A stretch of 64,000 bases of DNA, from the NCBI GenBank assembly GCA_034769895.1, contig CM068371.1, positions 401,651,469 through 401,715,468 on the forward strand. Reading direction: 5' to 3'. A program made the translations under genes and the position numbers. Under the pieces are notes generated by a model that ran no database searches, was not told the origin of the DNA, and worked only from the letters and a program-made list of their open reading frames with translations. Of the stretch, positions 10,106 through 19,554 are shown one piece after another; position 1 is the stretch's first letter; each line of letters begins with the position of its first letter. The DNA comes from Magicicada septendecula (Eukaryota; Arthropoda; Insecta; Hemiptera; Cicadidae).

Positions 10106-10981
10106 TTAAGAAACGCACCTAGAACTATCGTCTATTCTTTTATTTAATTGCCTGTAGTCTACAACTAGTCGGTGTTTATCTGGTCCTTTCGGTACTAAAA
10201 AGGAGGGTGAAGAATATGGGGACGTAGAGGGTTCTATGACTCCTTGGTCCAATAACTTATTGATATGGTTCCGCATGACTTCCATCTTGGGAGGCGACAA
10301 CTTGTACGGAGGTATTCGTATTACTTTCTGATCACTCAGATTAATTTTATACTCTATTAGGTCCGTAAGTCCTAGTTTTGGTGTAAGAACCGAGGAAAAT
10401 TCTTTTATTAGTTTTACTATTTTGACTCTATCTCTTCGTTCTAGGTGAGATAAATCTGAATCTTGGTGTATTACATGTGCAGTAGATGAACAACGTTTAT
10501 CTTCATTACTATCAAATTTATATTTTCTTGCACGGTCAAATCTGAAATAAAATTCTCGCTCGTAGATGTCAAGAATCATTCCTGTCTTACTAATAAAATC
10601 TGCGCCTAATATTAAATCAGGTCCTAATTCTTTACATACTAACATTGTAAACATCCAACTTAGGTTTTTTATTTTAACCTTAACGGTAATGCTCAGGTTT
10701 ATATTTATTTTACGTTTATCAGCGGTAGCACACTTTATATTCACAGGTTGGTTCCGTTTTACTAGATGATGTTTAGCTAACATGTCCGCTAATTCTTGGC
10801 TGATTAAAGTTCTACTAGATCCCGAATCAATTAAGGCGGTGGGGGATGTAACGCCTAAGTCGACTCGTATTAATGGTAATAGATTTTTACTCGATTTACA
10901 TTTATTAATTGCATTACACTTTTCACGAAATTCTCGCACATAGGGGTCGATTTCTTTCGCACCTTTTTGTTTTTCACTTGG
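10106..10981 (-). CDS. pro-pol (partial): Retrotransposon protease and truncated reverse transcriptase, second unit
   Basis: Same protein as the frame at 4069-4944: protease with DSGS active site and LILGADFI, then RT up to LVVDYRQLNKR and a premature end. No amino-acid difference from the first unit is visible in the 277 residues after the GTG at 10939. One silent upstream difference (AATAATT for AACAATT near 10989) lies outside the open frame. The identical truncation shows that the pol deletion is a property of the element, not damage to one copy. Confidence 0.85.
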   Translation of the reverse strand, partial: PSEKQKGAKEIDPYVREFREKCNAINKCKSSKNLLPLIRVDLGVTSPTALIDSGSSRTLISQELADMLAKHHLVKRNQPVNIKCATADKRKININLSITVKVKIKNLSWMFTMLVCKELGPDLILGADFISKTGMILDIYEREFYFRFDRARKYKFDSNEDKRCSSTAHVIHQDSDLSHLERRDRVKIVKLIKEFSSVLTPKLGLTDLIEYKINLSDQKVIRIPPYKLSPPKMEVMRNHINKLLDQGVIEPSTSPYSSPSFLVPKGPDKHRLVVDYRQLNKRIDDSSRCVS

Positions 10982-11078
10982 TTACAGAATAATTCATTCT
11001 TATTATTATTACTGGTTTCTTTTAGTTTACCCAATTTTGAGTAGCTGCGGAAGACACAGGTTTTCGGGTCTCCCTGCC

Positions 11079-12404
11079 TTACATGTTTTTTGAATGGGGG
11101 TTATTCCGTTCCAATGGCTTACTTTTGCACTCTCTTCTTATGTGCCCATATTTGCCACAATTATAACAGGTGGGTTTTCTGCGAGGTGGGTACTTGGTTT
11201 CCGCTTTATCTGGGTTTACAGTTAACTTACCCGCTTTGCGCACATGGTGAGGTCTACTAGAAACTTGTCTTTCATACGAGGTTGTTACATCAGGCAGTAG
11301 TGCTCGCAATTGATGTCTATTAGTTCCAGAGGTTTTCATTGCTTCTCTATTTTGATCTGAGTACCATACATTTGAAGAATGGATACTGCACTGTTCTAGA
11401 TCAGCAATTGTATTGGGTCTATTCATCAATGATAGTCGAGATCTTTCTTCAGGTGACACGCCTACTAAAATGGTGTCCACCAGTTGTGTTTCATTCCAGC
11501 TTACACGTAGTAGTCGAGAGGACTCCCTAATATCGGAGATGTAGTGAGCTAATCTCTCCTGATGTCCTTGTACTCGGAGTACTGTCTTCCTTTTTATTTC
11601 CTCATAGATGCCGGTGGGAATAAAGTATTTTATTAAAGAGCTATGTAGCTCTTCTACTGGGAAAGTAGAGGTTAGGGCTTCTAGCACACGATTTTTTAAC
11701 GGGGGTTTACACTTTGGTAACAGAACTTGTAAAATTTGCCAGTCATTCAGCTGCTGTAGATCCTTTATCTGAAGAAGATAACTAATAAATGTTAGTAACT
11801 TGGAAACATTTAAACCATCTGTATAGGGGATTTCGGTTAAAATCTTCTCCACAGGGTGAGTCATTTTTCCGTATAGATCTGCGTTATAGTTCATAGGGGT
11901 AATTCCTCGATGAGGGCGATTAGATTCATTGGGGGTGTTGGTCAATTCATTATTTCCGGGACGAAACTGAAAATGCTCGGGAGGAGGGACATTTACATCT
12001 GTATCAGTTTTTTGTTCTGGGTTCGCTTGCACTTGCGATACGATAGGTGAGTTCCGATCCGAGTTAGGCGGAGGTAAACCAGTGGTGGGGGATTGTACTG
12101 GGGAGATGTGTAATTTCATTAATGATTTCTCTATTTCGTCCATCCTGAATGAGTCGGATTTTCGTCTTAAATCGTTGATAATTGAAGGTAAGCGGCGTAG
12201 AGCTTCGTCTGCTAGCTTTTGTACATCAACGGGTATTTCTGTGAGATTCGGCCAGATCGACAAATTTTTTATTCGCCTGGTTAAATGCTCTATTCTCTGG
12301 GTAGTCCGCAAAATTTTTTGCCGGAGATTTCTCGTTTTGGAGTGTTTGAGACAATAAGTATAGTTCACTATACTTGGCATTACAAATTTCTTTCTCGCTT
12401 TCAT
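11079..12404 (-). CDS. gag: Retrotransposon Gag, main part, second unit
   Basis: Copy of 5042-6367 with the same 441-residue translation: Gypsy-type Gag core, then the zinc knuckle CYNCGKYGHIRREC. A single base change (T for C near 12335, plus strand) alters the overlapping N-terminal frame but not this one. Lies between the leader of this unit (12571-13639) and the protease frame, which starts +1 and about 100 nt downstream. Confidence 0.85.
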   Translation of the reverse strand: MKARKKFVMPSIVNYTYCLKHSKTRNLRQKILRTTQRIEHLTRRIKNLSIWPNLTEIPVDVQKLADEALRRLPSIINDLRRKSDSFRMDEIEKSLMKLHISPVQSPTTGLPPPNSDRNSPIVSQVQANPEQKTDTDVNVPPPEHFQFRPGNNELTNTPNESNRPHRGITPMNYNADLYGKMTHPVEKILTEIPYTDGLNVSKLLTFISYLLQIKDLQQLNDWQILQVLLPKCKPPLKNRVLEALTSTFPVEELHSSLIKYFIPTGIYEEIKRKTVLRVQGHQERLAHYISDIRESSRLLRVSWNETQLVDTILVGVSPEERSRLSLMNRPNTIADLEQCSIHSSNVWYSDQNREAMKTSGTNRHQLRALLPDVTTSYERQVSSRPHHVRKAGKLTVNPDKAETKYPPRRKPTCYNCGKYGHIRRECKSKPLERNNPHSKNM

Positions 12405-12570
12405 AATCGAGTTGGCTTAGATTGTTTAATTGCACGGGCGCATCAAATCCACATTCGCGAATTGAACTTCGTAATTCCGCGACTGTTACATCAGCATGGG
12501 GTAGTCCACGCAAAAGGGCTTCGTAAGACAGCTCGTCTTTTAATAACAAATCCGGGTTAAATTGGGCCAT
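12226..12570 (-). CDS. gag: Retrotransposon Gag, N-terminal part, second unit
   Basis: Copy of 6189-6533, beginning MAQFNPDLLL. It differs by Asn for Asp near residue 79. The same frame boundary with the main Gag frame is preserved, including the A6 run on the coding strand within the overlap. Confidence 0.75.
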   Translation of the reverse strand: MAQFNPDLLLKDELSYEALLRGLPHADVTVAELRSSIRECGFDAPVQLNNLSQLDYESEKEICNAKYSELYLLSQTLQNEKSPAKNFADYPENRAFNQANKKFVDLAESHRNTR

Positions 12571-13639
12571 TTTGTTCTAACACATTAGCACGTACTTAAA
12601 ATTAATACTAGTATATTACACATATATTACATATACATATAATAAATTCATAAGTAATCAATTTACACAAATTAGAAAAGAAGAATTTCTCTTCTAAGGG
12701 AGAGACAGAAATCACACACACATATTTTTCAAGGTTAAATAGCCGATCAGCTGTTTACTGGAATGTAGGTCAGAGGGTGGCCTACATATTTAGTTAACAA
12801 AGGAGGGTTGAGCGTGTCAGTAAGAAAGGGGGTTTTACTCTTATTGTTCTCCACAATGCGACTGAATAACACAACTACTGTATACCGGTTTAAACAAGAG
12901 AAGGGGAGCGCAGACGCTAGATTCTATTATTATTATTCCGCTTAGACAACACTTTGGCTCCGTTCATTCATAAACTTTTCTCAATTAAATAATTACTTAT
13001 TTTGTTCACAAGTTTTAAATCACGAACTTCTACTTAATTACTTTATTATTATTAACAAAGTTATTTTTAATCAAATTTTTTTTATAACACATACTAGTGT
13101 ATGTAAGCTAGATAGTTGGACATACACTGTGCAGAATGATTCAGGAAACAACAGGTCATAGATTGTCGTAAACAAACCTGTTACAGATTGTTCGGTTGAC
13201 CAAAATTGTTATGTTTGGTCACAATTCATGTATGCAAGTAATTATATCGAATTATGCAGGTTCCTACTGGCCTATAGAATGCAAAAGCTACATGCAGTGT
13301 ATGACGCTAAGGATATTTTACTTATACATACTACCATCTACGTAACTTAATACACTATTAAATATATTTTGAACATTACATTTAGTAAAGTAACTTTCTG
13401 AGTGCATATATCAATATTATATATTTAGTTATTGATCATACAATTTATCCACGCATAGTGAATGCAATTTTGTTTGTGACACTCTATACACAATTAAAAC
13501 TCTTTCCTTTGTTTCCCTTTTTTTTTGAGTGACGCAATTTTGTTTGCGTCGCGATGCTTAAAACAACTTTTATAAAATTTAGCAGAGTGGCGCACTTTTG
13601 TTGCGTCACGATGCTTAACAACCCTTTACATAAATCATT
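12571..13639 (-). other. 5' leader of the second full unit
   Basis: Non-coding leader between gag and the primer-binding site next to LTR3, a copy of 6534-7602. No separate feature recognised. Confidence 0.6.
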
Positions 13640-13653
13640 AGCAGAGTGGCGCA
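13640..13653 (-). promoter_or_regulatory. Primer-binding site next to LTR3
   Basis: Third occurrence of the initiator tRNA-Met 5'-end match, 4 nt from the LTR edge at 13658. An extra exact copy lies at 13581-13594. This is the site that the rightmost unit would use. Confidence 0.7.
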
Positions 13654-13657
13654 CTTT

Positions 13658-15245
13658 TGTAACGTCTTTTCGCCGCGTTACAAATCCAGGGAACCCCTCG
13701 TAATTAAACTCCGTTAATTAGATGGGCTGCCTACGTTGTAACAGAATTGATCACAAATAATTAATATAACAAATTACTTACTAACTGTGTAAGGAAACAA
13801 TGGCAAGGTATACAATTGATTTAAGCACTCCTCATATGTGTGTAACAAGAAGACTTCTCTTTATTTAACATTTAAAAACATTTACTGACAGATCCCATGA
13901 CATTACTAATTCAATTATTAAATTATTTGAAAGGTTTCTTTAAACTTTGGGATCAAACTTGATTCTATATAGCTATACCTCGGATCCGGGTCAACTTTCT
14001 GTATTTCTGTAGTTAAGACTTTCTTTTATACTCATTTCATGATATTAGCTTGCAAGACTTTCTTTTATTCAACCATTGGAAGAATGGTATTATTGCTTGA
14101 TTGAATTATATTACTCTACATTAGCATATAAATTGTTACAACGTATGAAGTTAGAATAGTTACATGAAATTCTTAGATTTAATTTATAAGTCTTTACAAA
14201 GTTAATAGTTTCTGAAAAGTCTCTTTCAAGATGTGTTGTGTAACAAATATTAGTAACCCTCGATAGACAGGCTATCGAGTCACCTTTTAATTGGTATGCT
14301 GAAGACTCGTCCTGGGGTATCCGTCTTGGGAAACAGGAACAGCTACGTCGTCATCACGGACAGGTCTTCCTCAGTAAAGCGCTCCAAAGTTCGCAGGTTG
14401 AACAATATGTTGTGTAGATATCTATGATGATCTTGTAGATTCTCGGATGTCCTGATCTGCATATTCTGTCACGTGCAGTAGAGTTTGTGGGTTCTGATAG
14501 TTCACATCTCCAGGTATGACTTTGGAATTGTTGTTATTTGTTGAAGTACGAAGTCATCTTGTGTTACACTCCTTTTTTTTACGTTTCGATTTTTTTACTT
14601 TAAATTTCTTGTCTATTTACATGACTATATTAGTTAACACATCCAGATGCTTTAAACAGCTACATCTGATACACCATCTTAAGGTGAAACAAAATATAGT
14701 TAACATATTTTAAGAGCACAGCTCCTACGTCCATACTGTACGAAGTCACCATTGCAAGAGAGAGAAATTCTGCTCCCTTCGCCTGGTACTGGGCAAAAGT
14801 TAGTGGGGCAATTTCCGCGCGAGAATATAGTTCCTAACTATATTTAAGTTAACATTTTTATTTATACAAACTATCCCTAAACAAATATACATAATTTAAA
14901 TCAGTTGTTTTAGCGACTATTTATGTCTTCAGATTTTTAATTATTAACATTAGTTTTTTTTTATCTTATTCTAACTTACACAAGACTCGGAAAACATGTC
15001 GAGTCTGGAATCAACAGGACAGCGCCTGCTCACAAGCAAAGGGTTAAATACGATATTAATAACTCTTTACAATTTATCTTTTTATTAGAGTATCTTCTAA
15101 CTAACTAATTACTGCTTCCTCTCATACTGAGTACATACAGGTATTTTATATTAATACAGTGAGATTTAAATGGCTTAAGAGCTCGCAACCTTAATTTTTA
15201 AAAATTTTTATTTTCTTGATTATTTCTTTTATTTAAATCGTCACA
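13658..15245 (-). repeat. LTR3 of the Gypsy-like array
   Basis: 1588-bp LTR at the right (5') end of the array. The right edge is sharp: after TCGTCACA the sequence continues GTGTAACCGG, unlike the internal sequence that follows LTR1 and LTR2. No matching target duplication can be tested, because the left end of the array is truncated. Confidence 0.88.
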
Positions 15246-15488
15246 GTGTAACCGGGGTTTTCGTGATTTTTCATTATCTAATATTGACATTTATTTAATC
15301 ATACATTTGCTTCATTGAAAATAGTGAGCGAATTTGGCAGTTCCGGGAGTTTACTAGTCACTGTTATTATTATTGAAAGGTGAATACACCACTTTCAGTA
15401 TTATTGAAAGGTTATGATCATCACTCGAAGGAAAACCAGGAAACCTGGCCAGTTTGAAATCGAACTGACTAAGCCTGGAAATAGTTAA
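15246..15488. other. Short unassigned spacer
   Basis: Host or old repeat sequence between the array and a LINE fragment. It includes GAAAGGTGAATACACCACTTT (15374 region, one base short of a perfect fold) and a repeated TATTATTGAAAGG. Nothing else recognised. Confidence 0.4.
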
Positions 15489-16080
15489 TCGGTTTAAATA
15501 TTTGGGATGTTGGATGACACAAGATAATGAAGAAATGAATGAAATAATGAAAAGGATACAGGCCGCAAATAGAGCTTATGCTTCGTTGACAGCTATATTC
15601 AAGACAACGAATATCCACCGTCACTCCAAGGTCACATTATGTAAACCTATGATTAGACCGGTGATAACATATGGCAGCGAGACTTGGACTCCGAAGAAAT
15701 AAGCCGCTCTGAAGTCAACACCTTTGAAAGGAGAATTTTGATGAGAAATATGGACCAATCCAAGTCAATGGGATATGGAGAATGCGTCACAATAAGGAAC
15801 TATAAAAGCTATATAAAGACAGTGATCTGGCCACCACCATCCGACTGCATAGATTGCAATGGCCAGGGCACATCATTAGGATGGAAGGGAATCGAATACC
15901 TAGGAAGATACTGTTTAGTCAAATCGAGGGTAGAAGACCTGTCGGAAGACCCAAGCATCGCTGGATTGACGCAGTGGCGAGGGATGCTGATACTTTCCTT
16001 AAAATAAAACGATGGACATCGATCGCCAAGGACAGGGAATACGGAGGCTGAGGTTCGACTTCGAACTGTGATGCCATAAA
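15489..16080 (+). mobile_element. LINE 3' fragment, copy A1
   Basis: 5'-truncated non-LTR retrotransposon covering the end of the reverse transcriptase and the C-terminal tail. Visible segments are RFKYLGCWMTQDNEE, RPVITYGSETW, then in shifted frames TFERRILMRN, GHIIRMEGNRIPRK and EGRRPVGRPKHRWIDAVARD. These tails are typical of RTE-like LINEs. Several frame shifts and stops make it inactive. It is a close relative (roughly nine in ten bases by eye) of the fragment at 57690-58170, and both end in GAACTGTGATGCCATA followed by a GAAGA-rich tail. Confidence 0.85.
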
Positions 16081-16094
16081 AGAAGATTATTTTT

Positions 16095-16357
16095 GGAATA
16101 AGGAACTACCAGCCTATTGGACCGTGATCGATTGCTTACAACGTGATTCATATCTAAACGTTTCGGCTATCCACCGGAGGCCTTCTTCAGAAAAAACGCG
16201 TTCAAAAAAATGATTTCTTGTATCTCTGTTGTGAGGTGCGTTTCTACAGATGAAGGCCTCCGGTGGTTAGGCGAATCGTTTAGATCTGAATCACATTGTA
16301 AGCAATCGACCACGACCCAACAGCCCGGTAGTGCCTAATTTTGATAATGTTTATTCC
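16095..16357. repeat. Fold-back repeat
   Basis: Inverted repeat with arms of about 105-120 bp (16095-16200 and 16238-16357) and a loop near 37 nt. Paired segments include GATCGATTGCTTACAA with its partner near 16295-16310, ATCTAAACG with CGTTTAGAT, and CCACCGGAGGCCTTC with GAAGGCCTCCGGTGG. Arms are imperfect, so it is not very recent. No open frame. It could be a fold-back MITE or the hairpin end of a larger element; I cannot assign it. Confidence 0.75.
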
Positions 16358-16639
16358 GGCCGTGACTACATTCGCAATAGAAAACCGAATTGTTATGTTT
16401 ATTGAAAAATGTGTTTTGCAGTATATGTTTAACGAATTAATATGTTAGTACTTTTACAGTTTAACTGGTTTAGTAGTTCAAAATTGGGTAACACGGACGT
16501 TGTAATACGCTATCAATGCAGATTTTATAAATTAGCAAAACAGTATAAGAGAAAAACAAATGAAGGTATGTAAGACATGTTATAGGCCTATTTTGTGTAT
16601 CGCATGCGGTAAGTTTGGGCAGAAAATAAAATACGTTCT

Positions 16640-16930
16640 GACGAGATGAAATTTCTAACAGGAGTCACAGGCTTCAAGAAGAAGGGTAGTATGATAAATG
16701 GGAATATTAGGAAAGATTTAGAGACACATCGTGCTGTGGAATTTGTTGAATGAAGACAGTTGAGTTAGTGTGGACTCTTTTTAGGATGCGGAAGAGAATT
16801 TTAGCGAAAATTGAGAAAACTAAGGAGCCTGAGATCATGTAATTACAGAAACTTTAGAAAGATAAAGATCAACTCGGATTTACGCGAAGAAACTCGCAAA
16901 GCAGAGAAGAACTGGAAGAATATGCTCAAG
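16640..16930 (+). mobile_element. Decayed LINE C-terminal fragment
   Basis: Conceptual translation shows EMKFLTGVTGFKKKGSMING and IRKDLETHRAVEFVE, matching the tail region of RTE-like LINEs (EMKFLRRVAG..RNERIR type), followed by a broken continuation. Its 3' side is abutted by the mariner MITE at 16938. Short and degenerate. Confidence 0.55.
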
Positions 16931-16937
16931 ATTGAAA

Positions 16938-17232
16938 TACGAGGTTTGTCTAAAAAGTAATGAGACTGATAGTATAAAACTGAAAGGTTTGTCTTGGAGT
17001 TTGACACAAAATTTGATTGCATAACGCTGCTCAGTATTACTAAGCTCCATTTTTTTGTGAGAGGAGACAAAACAAACACTTGCAAAAAACTATGGTGGCA
17101 CAGCCAAATATGTTAAAGTTAAGAAGCTGAAAATTGTTACGAATGTAAAAGTGCTGTTGCATTGTTGGTTTCACAGTGTTGCCACTTCGTGGGAAAAAAA
17201 TTCAGTCTCATACTTTTTAGACAAACCTCGTA
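16938..17232. mobile_element. Mariner-type MITE
   Basis: 295-bp non-coding element with inverted ends. The left end reads TACGAGGTTTGTCTAAAAAG, continuing into TAATGAGACTGA; the right end is its complement with one base missing. It starts and ends with TA, as expected for Tc1/mariner target duplication. The inside has no transposase frame. It is inferred to be an internal-deletion derivative moved by a related mariner. Confidence 0.88.
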
Positions 17233-18639
17233 TACTGAAATTTACTCTATACCACTGTATGGTAACACGGCTTTAGACCAAACATAGTTACAATACAAAA
17301 TATAATAAATTAGCTTTTATAAACAAAAACTAATTGATATTGTTACGAATCTAATGATTAGTCGATTACAAAGCCACGCATGTCAAAACCTTGGCCCGTC
17401 AAATTCACCGCGTGTTTGGTTATCCCCTATCCAAATGAATCATGTAGTGACACTTGGAGTGTCTAGAGGTTATAGGCCTACAATAAGGGAGAAATGTCGT
17501 TGTGAGATTAAAACAATGCTGCGGGCCGCTGCATTACGTTGCATTTTTTACTCAGGTTAATTGCTACTCTAGGATCCTCTTTGTATAACGTACTTGTGCC
17601 GGCTTTTGTTTTGCGTTAACGTGCCTCTAAGTCGACTTTTTTTAAGAGGTTCTCTTTTAACTGGAGTGTTGGCAGAGGTGTGTAGGCGCGCGCGAGTCTT
17701 TGTTGTTAAACAGAAACAGAAGTCTGCAACAGAGGTGAGGGAAATGAGACGGAGAGGGAATTTCTGTTAACCCCACAGCCGTATAAACTTGACTGTTTTA
17801 AATATTCATTCCTCGTGCAGAGTGTTTCAGCTTTTACTTTCTTTCAGTGCAACGTTTGTACGAAGCTTGTTGAAAATTCTAAAAAATGAACTAAAAATTT
17901 ACGATATTAAAAAAAAAAGCAAAATTAGCTGATTACTCCAAAGGGGTATGGAGGAAAGTGTTTATGACACTAATATTACAAAGGCAAACAGAAGATACTG
18001 TACAGTGATAACAAAACATGAGAAAAATTCCAAAGAATAGAGTTAAAATCAGTAAAAGTGTTAGTATTTCTCAAAGTTCATGAAAAGAAAACTGTGTTTA
18101 CGTACAAAAACATCAGTTCTTTAGAATTTAACAGATATTCAGAAAAAATATATTTATTGCGATAAAACCTTTTGTCTCAGTCAGTACGGCAATTGCTAAT
18201 TAATTGCTACGTATACTAGACACGCTCATCTGTATTCCTCTGTAACTGTCTCCATATTCATTTCAGAAATTACTTTTTGAGTAGACAGATATTGTCTTAC
18301 TAAGGTAGTGTATTGCGAATTGAATTGCACAATGTGCAGAATTGAATGATTGTACAGCTAAGTAGTAAGAATGCTGTTATTTTATTTATTTACGATTTAA
18401 AATTAATTTTCTGTTAAAGCAAAACATTTTTGTTAATATTTTCGATTTTTTTTAATAAGTACCTTTTTTTTAGTTGTCTACTGTGAATTTGAGCAATCCC
18501 AATGGTAATCGACGCCTACTGTAAACTTCTTTCTTCTTTAAAGAACTTCTTTAAATATGTTTTCTAGATTATAAAGAGCGATTGGCAACACTGATTAGTT
18601 CGCGCATGCACATTGCGCAGTAGCTTTAACTAGTCCGTT
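17233..18639. other. No gene seen
   Basis: AT-rich sequence with a short GC-rich patch near 17685-17700 (GGCGCGCGCGAG). A 68-codon frame at 17354-17560 shows no motif and covers a TAGGCCTA palindrome. I recognise nothing else. Confidence 0.4.
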
Positions 18640-19521
18640 GGGCATGTAACCACCATATTGTCGCCAGTCCATTTTTGCTTTTTCCTGACAGCGGGTAATA
18701 ATGAGTGGAAAAATAAAGAATCCCACCGAATCAGTGATTACATTCTAAGTCCGATCAGTGATGAGATATTTCTAAACGCAAGAGGACATAATTCTTCTGA
18801 AAATCACCGTCACTTGTGTGAAACATATGGGCCTGCCGCAGTGAATGAAGGAAAATTGAGGCAATGGTGTCGTGAATTTAGGGGAGGTGAGTTCAAATGT
18901 TAAGGATGAAGAGGGGAGTGGCAGGCATACCGTCAGGACTGACAATATCGCTTAGCGTGTGAATACGAAGTGGGAGAAAATCGTGACCTTTACGATTAGT
19001 GACCTTTGCATAGAATGTCCAGAAGTTTAAAAGACAACATTGTTCAGAACTTTGACTGATACTGTAGGCTATCGTAAACTGTGGACACAGTGGTTACAAA
19101 AACCAGAGATTGACATCTGCACGTGCTCTTTGGGACCGCTTTCGTAACGAGCGGTAGCCTGCACAATCGAAACAATTCAAAAAATTACGATGGGAGATTT
19201 TGATCATCGGTCTTGTAGCCCTGATCTCGCATTCAGTGACTACCAACTTTTCTGCACCTCAAGAACTGGTTTGCATCTCAACGGTTCGAGGAAAATGAAG
19301 AGTTCAGAATCTCAGTGCAAAAGTGGGTTGAAATCGCTGGTGGCTGAAGGATTTGAAAAAGCTTGCTTCACGATATCAGAAGTGTTTGGAACGAAACGGT
19401 GACTACGTAGAAAAATGATGTAAGTTTGTACGTATTTGGAACGACTAATAAATTTTTAATTTCCTCATTTGTTTTTGTTTTATAACCGATCGGCCCTTAC
19501 TTTTAAAATACACCTCGTATA
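18640..19521 (+). pseudogene. Mariner transposase remnant
   Basis: Dead Tc1/mariner transposase gene with its 3' terminal repeat. The N-terminal helix-turn-helix part is recognisable as HLCETYGPAAVNEGKLRQWC (about 18807-18870), followed in other frames by DEEGSGRHTVRTDN and GYRKLWTQW. The last catalytic region reads SPDLAFSDYQLF (about 19220-19255), the D34D-type motif, followed by a KWVEIAGG-like tail. The middle, with the first two catalytic aspartates, is deleted, and there are many stops. The 3' end TTTTAAAATACACCTCGTA (19501-19519) is a typical mariner terminus. The 5' terminus is not found. Confidence 0.8.
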
Positions 19522-19546
19522 TCAAGCCATATACCTATTTATCAAT

Positions 19547-19554
19547 GTGACAGC
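19547..19554. repeat. Target-site duplication of the hAT element, left
   Basis: GTGACAGC, repeated exactly at 22614-22621 on the other side of the hAT element. Eight base pairs is the hAT superfamily length. Confidence 0.92.

Noticed and set aside
16049-16075. GGTTCGACTTC as a tRNA-type B box of a SINE
   Set aside because: It is part of the shared LINE 3' end (also at 58143), with no A box upstream.
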